Virus record (IMG/VR): IMGVR_UViG_3300044949_000561
Coordinates: 1 to 40,260 of that record
DNA length: 40,260 nucleotides
Reading direction: 5' to 3' (one strand)
DNA from: a virus
The position numbers and the translations under genes were made by a program. Positions 21,705 through 30,106 of the stretch are shown here, piece after piece; the first letter of the stretch is position 1; the number at the start of each line of letters is the position of its first letter. The notes under the pieces were generated by a model. That model made no database searches and had not been told where the DNA came from. It worked only from the letters and a program-made list of their open reading frames with translations.

Positions 21705-21845
21705 TTTTGGAAATGCCATCCGTGCTGCGGTGAGCAGCAGCTGGATCCAGCTGTTGGACTTGAGCGGGGTTAGGGCGATGATCTCGCTACCTGCGGCGAT
21801 GATCACAGCAATGATCGCGATGGTTTCGGGGTTCATGGCATCCAT
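21696..21845 (-). CDS. Small holin-like membrane protein (49 aa)
   Basis: A 49-residue protein with one strongly hydrophobic helix (ETIAIIAVIIAAGSEIIALT), a second amphipathic stretch (NSWIQLLLTAARMAF) and a basic end PKKR. Size, position just before the endolysin and basic C-terminus fit a small class III-like holin or pinholin. ATG 21845 has GAGGG seven bases upstream; ATG 21836 is an alternative giving 46 residues. Its last sense codons form a perfect -1 slippery heptamer, so part of the product may be extended. Confidence 0.65.
   Translation of the reverse strand: MDAMNPETIAIIAVIIAAGSEIIALTPLKSNSWIQLLLTAARMAFPKKR
21702..21708 (-). other. Slippery heptamer A AAA AAG in lysis gene
   Basis: The zero-frame codons CCA AAA AAG CGC TGA contain A_AAA_AAG, one of the most efficient bacterial -1 frameshift sites, two codons before the stop. 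A short stem CAGCC/GGCTG (21689-21685 with 21676-21672) lies downstream on the minus strand, a little far (12 bases) for a classical stimulator. Confidence 0.55.
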
Positions 21846-21860
21846 GGCTCTGCCCTCAAG

Positions 21861-22094
21861 TTAGTCGCGGAGTTCAAGCGCGCGCACGCGCTTATCAAGG
21901 TCTGCCATTTCAGCGCGCGCATCAGTCTTCAGCTCATCCACTGATTTGGCCATCTGCACGATGGTGGCCTCGATCCGTGCGGACTGCACCTGCATGGAAA
22001 TCAGAAGCGCCCCGATGGCGACCATTCCTGCGGCGAGTGCTGCCGGGAGGGAAGCAGCGAAAACACCGCTGACGGTTTTGGTGTCGTCGGCCAT
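21861..22094 (-). CDS. Membrane protein with coiled coil, lysis cassette (77 aa)
   Basis: A 77-residue protein with a membrane helix (about residues 11-34: FAASLPAALAAGMVAIGALLIS) followed by a long charged heptad region (ARIEATIVQMAKSVDELKTDARAEMADLDKRVRALEL). This TM-plus-coil layout is found in holins, antiholins and spanin-like proteins. Its position 15 bases before the small holin-like gene suggests a lysis role, for example a second holin or an inhibitor. The exact function is not clear. Confidence 0.65.
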   Translation of the reverse strand: MADDTKTVSGVFAASLPAALAAGMVAIGALLISMQVQSARIEATIVQMAKSVDELKTDARAEMADLDKRVRALELRD

Positions 22095-22164
22095 CGGGGC
22101 GCTTTGGCTCGGTCACATCGTAGCGATCGGGACCGTTACCGATCCGCGGCGATGTCGCAAGCGT

Positions 22165-22305
22165 TTACCCGCGGCCCTGTCCCCGGAGCTTCTTGCGGCC
22201 TCTGCGACGTGGGCGCGAATGTTGACCGAATCCTTGGCGTGTGGTCTTGGGCGGGCCAGGTTGGTGATCGATCCTGGCAGTCCCGGTCTTAGCGCGAACT
22301 GCCAT
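22165..22305 (-). CDS. Small, very basic protein (46 aa)
   Basis: A 46-residue protein opening MAVRAKTGTARIDH, then a proline/glycine-rich PGPPKTTRQGFGQHSRP and an Arg/Lys-rich end (RRRGRKKLRGQGRG). It is strikingly basic, Gly-rich and likely disordered and nucleic-acid binding. I recall peptides with this 'K-T-G-x-A-R...K-T-R-Q-G-x-G-Q..S-R-P' pattern from cyanophage genomes, which I cannot verify here. ATG 22305 lies in a TGATG overlap with the upstream stop codon, strong support for translation. Role unknown. The next 70 bases (22095-22164) have only a GATCGG/CCGATC inverted repeat at 22125-22144. Confidence 0.65.
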   Translation of the reverse strand: MAVRAKTGTARIDHQPGPPKTTRQGFGQHSRPRRRGRKKLRGQGRG

Positions 22306-22378
22306 CAGACAGCGCCGCTATCGCCAGCAGGCTGTACCCCATCAGCAGGAGCAGGCTGAGCAGAAGCGTTGGGATCAC
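22289..22378 (-). CDS. Possible 29-aa membrane peptide in overlapping frame
   Basis: A GTG-started frame of 29 residues that is a single hydrophobic helix (VIPTLLLSLLLLMGYSLLAI, then AALSDGSSR). It overlaps the 3' end of the upstream gene by 74 bases and the basic-peptide gene by 17 bases. There is no clear ribosome-binding site. The hydrophobicity is striking and lysis-cassette peptides are often nested, but the overlap makes it doubtful. Confidence 0.25.
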   Translation of the reverse strand: MIPTLLLSLLLLMGYSLLAIAALSDGSSR

Positions 22379-22808
22379 TAGGCCAGGCGGGGTAATCAGC
22401 GCCGGTAATGTAAGCGGCCAGCTCGTCGGTGGCTGTCGTGGCCTTGATGGCTGTGACCTTCGTGCCTGATGCGACGCGAATTGATTCACGCCATGCCTTG
22501 ATGACCGGATCAGCGGGAGTGCCGTTGTCCGCCTCGCGAATGATCACCCAGTCAGTCGGCAGCAACAGGGTGCCGGCGGTATTGCGGGTTGCCACCGTCC
22601 ATTGCTTCACCAGCTCAGCGTGATCCTTGGGCACGTTTGGCCCCCAGTAAAAGCGCTGATCGTATGGCTCGGGATCGGGCACCTCGGTGATTCCGATTTC
22701 AGCCCGCTCTTCAGGCGATGCAAGCCGCAGCCAGTTGGCGGGGTACTGCACACCGTTGTGGACAAAAGCCACATCGGGGCTGATTGGGTGACCGTCGAGA
22801 AGAAACAT
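22305..22808 (-). CDS. Hypothetical protein, possible tail-fibre chaperone (167 aa)
   Basis: A 167-residue protein directly downstream of the LamG fibre. It begins with strands (FLLDGHPISPDVAFVHNGVQYPANWLRLA) then has PEPYDQRFYWGPNVPKDHAELVKQW and TLLLPTDWVIIREADNG...VIKAWRESIR, and ends with an Ala/Pro-rich flexible tail. The 'PTDW.i.R..d.......i..yR..iR' segment is typical of the tail-fibre-assembly/DUF4376 type proteins that accompany fibres in many phages. So a fibre chaperone is the best guess. ATG 22808 is the only reasonable start. Confidence 0.6.
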   Translation of the reverse strand: MFLLDGHPISPDVAFVHNGVQYPANWLRLASPEERAEIGITEVPDPEPYDQRFYWGPNVPKDHAELVKQWTVATRNTAGTLLLPTDWVIIREADNGTPADPVIKAWRESIRVASGTKVTAIKATTATDELAAYITGADYPAWPSDPNASAQPAPADGVQPAGDSGAV

Positions 22809-22831
22809 GGGTTCAGGGCTCCATGGAGAGA

Positions 22832-25210
22832 TTAGCGGGCGCGGGCAGACTGAAATGGGGATTCAGCAAATGCCGCGTAAACATAGGTGTACAAAGAGCT
22901 ATTTGCCCAACTGTCAGTAGTACGCAGCTTAAAACCGTTGCTTAATATATCGATGCCATTGCTGATGCCATTAGCGTTTTCTTCTCCGCCGCTGCTTGGA
23001 TCTAGGTCGTTGTCCGTGAGATTAAAAGTATTGCGAGCGGTGTCGTAAATCTGCCAGCCAGCTCCTGCATTAGAACCTTTAATCAAGACAAATCTTGGCT
23101 TAAATCCGGTATAGACGAAGATGCCATCAAGCGAACTGTTGCCGACGTAGCTGCCAAATGCGCTAAACCCGGCGACGGGCGCAAAACAGTAGGCGACATA
23201 CTTCTCGCCTGTTGCATTAGTACGGGTTGACGCCCCAACGCTAAAGACAGTGCTGGCCGGCAGCGTTCCCGACCATATTGTTGAGTTGGTATTTACAGCA
23301 GCGGTTGAGTTAAGCTCAACATATTCAGTCGTTGAAAAGCCATTAAATCGTGTTGCCCAGCCGAATGTTCCTACGTCTCTGTTTTTGACAATTAGCAATC
23401 CGGGCGCAACACCTAAGCCATGCCCGACAGTCGCGCCAGCCGTTTGATTGCCGGTATAAGTCACAACAGAAATACCGGCTGAAGCATTGGCCCTGACTTG
23501 CGCGCTAATACTGCCAGCGGTGTTGGTGACTGTTGAGCTGCCGGCATCCCAGCACCAAGCTGCGTAGACAGCAGCGTTGGTATTGACCTGCGCCAACGTG
23601 CCAAGGGTAAATCCGGCGCTGTTAAAGGCAGTAACGCCACTGTCCGTTGCAACCTCTGCGTCGGTGGTGTTTGATTCCAGCCGGATCTGTGCGCCACGCA
23701 CTGAGTCATAAATGGCGTGATCCGTGGCAGCAGATCGTGACTTGATCCAGATCAGATCAGGATTGAAGCCAAGCGTGCTGGTGGGCGTCAAACTGCTGCC
23801 ATTACCTATGTAGGTCACCACATCCATCGCCGTGGCGCCGTTGGCAACTGTTGGGGCAGGCAGGTTGGTGGTGCACAGCGCCTTGAAACCGCTTGGGGCG
23901 GTGTAGGCGAAGGGGCGTTGCCCCGCGTTGAAAGCGCCCGTAGTAGCGAAGCAGCTGATGCCTGGGTAGTAAGTGCCCGAGGCTATTCCAGTAAACGCAG
24001 TTCCTTGAGAGGTGCCGTTTTTGTAAAATGTAATAGAGCCTGCATCTAAGTCAAAAGCTACGCCGATAATATCTCCAGTGGTGTATGTCGCACCGTATGT
24101 AGACACCGAGCCGTAGTTGTATTTATTGCCATTCTGGTAATAGGCAAATCCAGTTGTGCCAACGTGGTCAGTGCTTGCCGCAGTGACAATTCCAACCATA
24201 AAGGTGGGGCCGGACGTTGTTGGCGATGCTTCAAAGTACCACTTGCCGCTGGTGACTCCAATAGTGGAATAGCGAGAACCCCACGCGGACCCAGGGCCCG
24301 CGTACTCCAGATTTCCGTTTGATAGCGTTCCCGTATTTGAGGAAGAATAAAACCACAACGGATTAAGCGTCGCGTAGTTCCCCCTCACCTCACCACCAGC
24401 ACCTGTATCGGTTCCGTAGTTAGTTGGTGTATCAACCAGGGAATCGTTGCCTGCGCCAGCAGTAACGCTCAGGTTGTTGACGGTCCAATCGTTGCTGCCA
24501 GCAGCGTCATTACCAAGGGCAGCGGCCGTGCTGTTGTCCGCGAAATCAAGGTGAAACCCGTTGGTGCCGTAGCTGCCGGTGTATGCCTTGGGCTGCCAGA
24601 CGTTGTTGGCGTCAAACTCGCCGAAGCTGGTGGGGTCTAGGGCTTGGCCGTCGATGAAGTGGATGTCGGCGAGGTAGCCGTTAAAATATTGACTTGATTG
24701 AGCCAAGTCTCCTATTGAGTGAAGAAAAGCTCCATTGAAAGCAAGGTCTGCGTTTGGGCTAGGGTATGTTGCCGATGAAAACTGGGTAACTTGTTGGCCA
24801 TTAACGTAAACCTTAAAACGATTGCTGTCTGTTCCCTGCGTGGTATCGCTTACTAAAGCGACATGAAACCAGCCACTTGGGTCTCGAAAAACTTGAGATG
24901 TTGTAAGAACTAATTGCGACCCCCCACCGTCCCGCGAATAAATATCTAGCGTGTCTGAAGAGGTAAAACGGAAATAGCTGTTGACAGAACCTGAGCTATA
25001 CGCTGCGAAAAAACTTTGGTTAGTGGAAAGTGTCGATCGCTTCACCCACCCCGCCCAGGTCCACGTCTTGCGGTTGCCGGCTGATGCAGGAGTGCGGCTG
25101 AGATACGCCGAATCGGCTGAGTTAAATCTGACGCTGCGTTCAATCTGGTAGCCGCCACCGCCACCGCCTGCAGGTGCACCAAGCAACAGAGAGTTGTTGA
25201 GAACGCTCAT
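22832..25210 (-). CDS. Tail fibre/spike with LamG and SPRY-like domains
   Basis: A 792-residue host-recognition protein. A Gly-rich N-terminus is followed by a LamG/concanavalin-like domain (about residues 25-215: TWTWAGWVKRS, GWFHVALVSD, FKVYVNGQQVT, GYLADIHFIDGQAL). A SPRY-like domain follows (about 290-440: GKWYFEASPTTSG, GDIIGVAFDLDAGSITFYKNG). The last 330 residues are a repeat-rich domain (PDLIWIKSRSA, PGLLIVKNRDVG, PRFVLIKGSNAGAG), typical of marine and freshwater cyanophage fibres. Carbohydrate or protein binding at the host surface is inferred from these folds. Base composition is more AT-rich than in the structural genes. Confidence 0.8.
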   Translation of the reverse strand: MSVLNNSLLLGAPAGGGGGGYQIERSVRFNSADSAYLSRTPASAGNRKTWTWAGWVKRSTLSTNQSFFAAYSSGSVNSYFRFTSSDTLDIYSRDGGGSQLVLTTSQVFRDPSGWFHVALVSDTTQGTDSNRFKVYVNGQQVTQFSSATYPSPNADLAFNGAFLHSIGDLAQSSQYFNGYLADIHFIDGQALDPTSFGEFDANNVWQPKAYTGSYGTNGFHLDFADNSTAAALGNDAAGSNDWTVNNLSVTAGAGNDSLVDTPTNYGTDTGAGGEVRGNYATLNPLWFYSSSNTGTLSNGNLEYAGPGSAWGSRYSTIGVTSGKWYFEASPTTSGPTFMVGIVTAASTDHVGTTGFAYYQNGNKYNYGSVSTYGATYTTGDIIGVAFDLDAGSITFYKNGTSQGTAFTGIASGTYYPGISCFATTGAFNAGQRPFAYTAPSGFKALCTTNLPAPTVANGATAMDVVTYIGNGSSLTPTSTLGFNPDLIWIKSRSAATDHAIYDSVRGAQIRLESNTTDAEVATDSGVTAFNSAGFTLGTLAQVNTNAAVYAAWCWDAGSSTVTNTAGSISAQVRANASAGISVVTYTGNQTAGATVGHGLGVAPGLLIVKNRDVGTFGWATRFNGFSTTEYVELNSTAAVNTNSTIWSGTLPASTVFSVGASTRTNATGEKYVAYCFAPVAGFSAFGSYVGNSSLDGIFVYTGFKPRFVLIKGSNAGAGWQIYDTARNTFNLTDNDLDPSSGGEENANGISNGIDILSNGFKLRTTDSWANSSLYTYVYAAFAESPFQSARAR

Positions 25211-26142
25211 TTCACGTCAGAAATCAGGCGAGCTGTGATGCGGCTTGCAGACTCGACGTAGTACGCGATCACGTCCACGGCCGCTGCGGTCGTCGTGAGT
25301 GTAGGCGCGGTCCCGCCTGGAAACTTCCAGTTGCCGCCATAAGCCAGCGTCCGCGAGCCAGTGCCGTCTTGCGTGATCACAATGGTGCCCGCTTGGCCAG
25401 CGGTCAGGTTGGTCGGGTTGGCCAGCGTGCGGTTGCCGGCCAGCGTGACGCTGAAGTTGTTGCCAGCTGCAAAATCAGGCGTGATCGTCGCGCCATCCGT
25501 CAGTGCCACCACCGAGCCGCGCTGCGCTGCGGTGAACGTCTGAGCTGCGGCGAGCAACGCCACAGAACTCCAGCCGAGAACGCCGCTGCCGTTGGTGGTC
25601 AGTGCTTGATTGGCAGTGCCATCAGCCGCCGGCAGTGTCAGTGTGTAGTTGGTGGCAATCGAGCCTGGTGCCTGCAGTGCCACCCAGTTGCTGCTGTCGA
25701 GATCCGCAAAGCGCAGGTCACCCTGAGCGTTGATCGTGACATCGCCAGTCAGCGTGCCACCTGCCAGTGGCAGGTAAGTGCTGGCGGCCGTGGCTGTAGT
25801 CAGATAGCCGCTGATGCTGGCGCCACCTGGAATTGTGACCGTGCCAGTGAACGTCGGGCTTGCCAGTGGTGCGTAGGTCGATGCTGCAGTAGCAGCGCTC
25901 AGCAGACCAAGGTTGGCAGCCGTGACATCACCGACGGTGATCCACGCGCTGTTGGCCGCGTTCCGAATCTTGAGAAGCGCCGGGGTGACGCCGGTGTCAA
26001 TCCACCACTGGTGGGCGTAGGTCGTTGCAGGCGCTGTCGAGCCGCTGTTCTGGCTGACGATCGCAGCCAGAATCGTGTTCAGCTCAGAGCGGAAGTTCGC
26101 GCCGCTCTGGTTGGCTATCGAGTAGTCAGTCGCCTGAGCCAT
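25207..26142 (-). CDS. Tail fibre protein with Ala/Thr-rich repeats
   Basis: A 311-residue protein. The N-terminus (YSIANQSGANFRSELNTILAAI) and the WWIDTG...LKIRNAANSAWITVG segment are typical of phage fibre head domains. The middle has 'AATAASTYLPLAGGTLTGDVTI' repeats that form triple beta-helix shafts, and the C-terminus (FTAAQRGSVVALTDGATITPDF...GNRTLANPTNLTAGQ...IVITQDGTGSRTLAYGGNWKF) is a known fibre/receptor-binding tail pattern. It lies directly after gpJ and its stop overlaps the LamG fibre start (four bases). Trimeric side or central fibre is likely. Confidence 0.8.
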   Translation of the reverse strand: MAQATDYSIANQSGANFRSELNTILAAIVSQNSGSTAPATTYAHQWWIDTGVTPALLKIRNAANSAWITVGDVTAANLGLLSAATAASTYAPLASPTFTGTVTIPGGASISGYLTTATAASTYLPLAGGTLTGDVTINAQGDLRFADLDSSNWVALQAPGSIATNYTLTLPAADGTANQALTTNGSGVLGWSSVALLAAAQTFTAAQRGSVVALTDGATITPDFAAGNNFSVTLAGNRTLANPTNLTAGQAGTIVITQDGTGSRTLAYGGNWKFPGGTAPTLTTTAAAVDVIAYYVESASRITARLISDVK

Positions 26143-29100
26143 TAGGTGATCTGCCTGCCGTGACCCACGGCCTGATAGTCAAAGACCTTCGAGACCATAC
26201 TACCCCCGCTGTTCCTGAACGTAACTGCAAAGCCAGATCGGGTCACGCTAGAAATCGTGAAGTAGTCGCCTGCTTCCATGTCTTGCGCTGTGATCCCGAT
26301 ACTGGGCACGGTGTAGAAGGCTGTCGGGAAGGTCACTGAGTAGCTTGCGGCACCGCTGGTGAGATTGCGTTGCGTTTCGGTACGTCGCTGGAATGTGGTC
26401 ACAACGCCCAGCTGCTCGACCACGACGTTTTCGCCTTTGTTGCTGCTGGTCGCTACGAGTTTGAACTGGAAACCGCGGCCGCGCGCGGTGTTGTTGACGA
26501 AAGGCTGCCAGCTGCTCCACGTTGGCGCGCTGCTTGGATTGGCAGTGGTGGTGCGAACGAACAGGCTGCAGTTGGCTTGTCCTAAATCGTCACCGTCGAC
26601 GGTCGTCCAAAGATCGACGTTTTCGACGCGATCATCCCAAAGGTTTCCGGGCTCGTAAGCGCGAGTTCTGAGGATGTTGCGGATGTCCACGTCGAACACT
26701 GCGCCAAGGTCGAGCGTTTCGCTGAACTGATAACTGCCCTCGCTCACTGCGCCGCCGATGTAATCAATCAAGCTCAGCGCGTCCCAGTCACCGTCTGGCG
26801 CCATATCATCCACCAGGGTGCCAGATGCCAAGATCAGCCCGCTCTCCTCAGAGCTGTAGCTCATTGAAGTGGTGGTGCCATTGAAGGGAGGGCTGTTGTC
26901 TTCTTCGCGGTACTCCTGCACGACAAAAGCATCCTGCGGCGCAGGTAGGTCAACCACCACGCTGGCAACACCAGCGGATTCATTGCCAAGGCTGTCTACG
27001 GCGCGGATGAAATAGGTGCCCTCAAGCAAGGGGACAATCTTGCGAGTGCTGCTGCCATTGACCGCTGGAACGATGTCGTTTGAGCGGCCCCAGGTTGCTG
27101 TGCCATCAACGAGAGGTGAATGGCGGATCCGGATCTCGCCACCAACCCGCACGTCCAAGTCAACCGATTGCGGCCAGTACAGTTCGGCGTTTTTGTCGTC
27201 GATTGGTGCGATAAACAGATCCGGTATTGTGACCGGCGGCGCAGTCTTGCCGATGGCGTCGAAGGTCAGCGGCGTAGGCGCCGATGCTCTCAGTGCAGCC
27301 GACAGGGACAGAACTTCAATCGAGTAGCGCCCGACGTTGCTGTTTGTGATTTCAAAATCTGGAGCGGTGGTGTCACCACTCACCCAGTTGCCGTCAGCGA
27401 AGCGATAACGCACGCGATAGCTCGTTGCAGTTGAGACTGGCCTCCAGCTGACGATAATCTTGGACAAAACCTGGCCGTTGCTTTCGTATAGAAGCTCATT
27501 GGCCTTTAGCTCGCTTGGCGGTGCCGGCGGCTCATTCAGGTTGCTGATGTCTCTGGTGACAAGCGGCACATCGCGCTCGATGAAATCGTATTTGCTGGGG
27601 TTATATGCCAGAGCGGTTATCGCGTATTTGACACCATCCTGCTCTTCAACTGCAAGCACGCGGAACAGCTGAGTTTTGATGCCACTGTCTTGGTAGATCC
27701 AAACCGCACCAGGTTGGGGCGTCTGACTGAAGGGCGCGTCAGTCGTGAAGACGTTATCGGTGCGATTGGTCAGGGCTTTGGTTTCAACCGATCCGTCTGG
27801 CAGAACAACAGAAAGCGTCGGCGCAGCGCCTGAGAATCGAATCGAATCCAGGTTATCTACCGTCACTGTCGTGGAAGTCGCTTCCACAATGCGGCCACCA
27901 GTGCGTTCACCAGAGCGCACGGGATCCGCGATTTCAATGACTTGCCCAGGCCGCACAATGATGCCAGCTTCAAGGCTTGTCGCAAAACTGACAGTTTCGG
28001 TTTCGTACTGTTCGCTGTAGAGCAACCACTCACCGAGACGGCGGGCTTGCCCGCGACTGGTGCAGGCGAAAGCGTCGATCTCTGCTTTGATCACGCCATA
28101 GCGCGCAATCGCTTCCTGATTCTCAACAACCTCGAACGACGCATCTCGAGCGTTGAGGTCAAGGTATTTTACGATTGCAACAGTATGGCGCGTCTTTAGT
28201 GCGCTGCCTGAGTAGGTAAAGCCTTCCTCGGTTACGTTGCTTTGGTTGAACAGATAGGCAGAGTCCTGTGGCTTGTCTTGTGTGACAGCAATCGCTCCCG
28301 CGCTCCAGTAGGGCATTGCGCGAAACACAGACGCCATCTGATTGATGACGTTGTACGCTTCATCGAGCGTCTGAATGTTGACGTTACAACTGAACCTAGG
28401 CTCAGTGCCGCCAAAGCCATTGATGACGTTTTGACCGCAGTATTGGCTGGCGGCGTAGAAATCCCACTTATCCAGCTTGGTTTCGTCGATGTGGTTGCCG
28501 GCGCCGTATCGTTTCGATGTGAGCAGATCGTAAAGACACCAAGCCGGATCAGTCGTCCATTGCGCTTGTGCAAACGTGCCGTTCCAGATCCCGGTGTAGG
28601 TGAGCTGGCCTGTTGTGCTGTTGACGCTGGCATTACTTGGGATGCGAACCTTGATGCCACGGATTCGGTACGATCGCGCCGGGATGTTGCTGAACTGCCT
28701 AGCGTCAACACGCAAGCCGACCAGTGCGCTGTTCGGATAGCGCAGCCTGGCGTAACTGATCTCGGTATAGGAAGACCAGAACAAGTCGCCAACCTTGTTG
28801 CTGGTCGTGTAGTCGGGAGTGATGCGAACAACTCTCACGTCAACCGGCAGCGAGCCGGTAAAGTTCAAACGAAATTCACGCTGGTAAAGGTCCGTAGTGC
28901 GACCCGTGAACTTGTCTGTAATCACACGGACAAACGGACCGCCATCGTAGGCAAGCTCGATGCCGAACTCGATTGTGTTGCCAAAGATGTCGTTTTTATC
29001 CGAAAACTCTTGAAGCTGTGGCGTCGAAAGCGTTACTCGAACACCGTTGACGCCAGCTGTGCTGACTGTGCGAGTAACGGGAATGTCTTTTTCGATCTTG

Positions 29101-29492
29101 ACGCCTACTGCGTATTCAGATTGCAGCGTGCGCGATAGCGGTATGAATTCCTGATCTTGCGTGCCGTATCGCGTAAATATCGTTAGGTTTTGAAAATTGT
29201 AGTCGCTAGGCTGCGGTGCGTTGGGATCAGCACCGGCTCGCAAGATTGGGGTGTTGTCTAGGTAGACATCTTTTAGCAGCGCAATATTGTAGGCATCAGA
29301 ACCACGCGCAAAACCGGCGGCGCTTGGAAAGCCTTCGATTTCGCCTTCAGACAGCAAATCAATGACTTCAGCGAACTGGGTTGAATCGAGATTGTCTGGC
29401 GTGGTCGATGGCGTGTAACTGCCGCCGCCACGATTGCCGCCGCCTTTACCGCCGCCACCACCACCACCACCAGCGCCACGAATAGCTTTCAT
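26142..29492 (-). CDS. Tail tip attachment protein (gpJ-like host specificity protein)
   Basis: An 1116-residue central tail-tip protein. It starts with a Gly-rich stretch and then FAEVIDLLSEGEIEGF, the classical gpJ opening. A beta-rich region (YTEISYARLRYPNSALVGLRVDA, GIKVRIPSN) and the block AYNVINQMASVFRAMPYWSAGAIAVTQDKP follow, then QARRLGEWLLYSE near residue 480. Residues about 665-860 look like two fibronectin-type III domains, and the rest is a terminal receptor-binding part. In lambda, gpJ forms the tip that contacts the receptor. The start overlaps the gpI-like gene stop by four bases. Confidence 0.92.
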   Translation of the reverse strand: MKAIRGAGGGGGGGGKGGGNRGGGSYTPSTTPDNLDSTQFAEVIDLLSEGEIEGFPSAAGFARGSDAYNIALLKDVYLDNTPILRAGADPNAPQPSDYNFQNLTIFTRYGTQDQEFIPLSRTLQSEYAVGVKIEKDIPVTRTVSTAGVNGVRVTLSTPQLQEFSDKNDIFGNTIEFGIELAYDGGPFVRVITDKFTGRTTDLYQREFRLNFTGSLPVDVRVVRITPDYTTSNKVGDLFWSSYTEISYARLRYPNSALVGLRVDARQFSNIPARSYRIRGIKVRIPSNASVNSTTGQLTYTGIWNGTFAQAQWTTDPAWCLYDLLTSKRYGAGNHIDETKLDKWDFYAASQYCGQNVINGFGGTEPRFSCNVNIQTLDEAYNVINQMASVFRAMPYWSAGAIAVTQDKPQDSAYLFNQSNVTEEGFTYSGSALKTRHTVAIVKYLDLNARDASFEVVENQEAIARYGVIKAEIDAFACTSRGQARRLGEWLLYSEQYETETVSFATSLEAGIIVRPGQVIEIADPVRSGERTGGRIVEATSTTVTVDNLDSIRFSGAAPTLSVVLPDGSVETKALTNRTDNVFTTDAPFSQTPQPGAVWIYQDSGIKTQLFRVLAVEEQDGVKYAITALAYNPSKYDFIERDVPLVTRDISNLNEPPAPPSELKANELLYESNGQVLSKIIVSWRPVSTATSYRVRYRFADGNWVSGDTTAPDFEITNSNVGRYSIEVLSLSAALRASAPTPLTFDAIGKTAPPVTIPDLFIAPIDDKNAELYWPQSVDLDVRVGGEIRIRHSPLVDGTATWGRSNDIVPAVNGSSTRKIVPLLEGTYFIRAVDSLGNESAGVASVVVDLPAPQDAFVVQEYREEDNSPPFNGTTTSMSYSSEESGLILASGTLVDDMAPDGDWDALSLIDYIGGAVSEGSYQFSETLDLGAVFDVDIRNILRTRAYEPGNLWDDRVENVDLWTTVDGDDLGQANCSLFVRTTTANPSSAPTWSSWQPFVNNTARGRGFQFKLVATSSNKGENVVVEQLGVVTTFQRRTETQRNLTSGAASYSVTFPTAFYTVPSIGITAQDMEAGDYFTISSVTRSGFAVTFRNSGGSMVSKVFDYQAVGHGRQIT

Positions 29493-30103
29493 TGCGCCAC
29501 CTGCTCCGTGCTGACGCCAGCCGAAATCACGATGCTGCCGACCAGCGTCTCGCCGTAAACGATTGGCACTGGCAAACCTTGTCTTGAAGCGTTCTGGATG
29601 CCGCTGAAGCTGTAGGACTTGCGCGGATCGGCGTCGCTGTTCTGACCTTTGGTTTGCAGCTGTGGCGTTGGTGTAAGAAGTTGAGCCACGCCACCAAGCA
29701 CCAAGCTGGCGCCAATGCCAACGCCAATCGAAACCGCTGTCGGGCCAAGCGTAAAGAGTCCGCCAGCCAGCGCTGCACCGGGCGCAAACAGTAGCGATAC
29801 GGCAATCAATGCAACGCCAGCTATGATCCGTCCCGCCGTGCCGGCACCAGCTACCACCGGAACGATTGAGATGGTTTCACGCTTGCCGGTTGGCAGGTGA
29901 AGCTCGCCGGGGTCCTCTCCCAACATCAATGGATGATCGCCGACCTTCACTTCATAGTGCTGCTCAGCCATGTGGCGCTCAAGCTGAGGAAAGTTGGCCA
30001 ATAAAAACTTGACGGCTTCAGCAGCCGTAGCAACATCAGCCTTGAATGATCGACGCTTGAGGAACTTGGCTAGGTTGCCGTAGATCCGAACGGTGCGCAG
30101 CAT
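29489..30103 (-). CDS. Tail assembly protein gpI-like
   Basis: A 204-residue protein. Residues 1-85 form the ubiquitin-like TAI domain (VRIYGNLAKFLKRRSF, EAVKFLLANFPQ, YEVKVGDHPL). Hydrophobic Gly/Ala helices follow (GAGTAGRIIAGVALIAVSLL and AVSIGVGIGASLVLGGVA), and the last 60 residues are a polar tail with YSFSGIQNASRQGLPVPIVYGE, a gpI/gpJ-contact pattern. It is needed for tip assembly in lambda. Order K-I-J is conserved. Confidence 0.88.
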   Translation of the reverse strand: MLRTVRIYGNLAKFLKRRSFKADVATAAEAVKFLLANFPQLERHMAEQHYEVKVGDHPLMLGEDPGELHLPTGKRETISIVPVVAGAGTAGRIIAGVALIAVSLLFAPGAALAGGLFTLGPTAVSIGVGIGASLVLGGVAQLLTPTPQLQTKGQNSDADPRKSYSFSGIQNASRQGLPVPIVYGETLVGSIVISAGVSTEQVAQ

Positions 30104-30106
30104 CTC

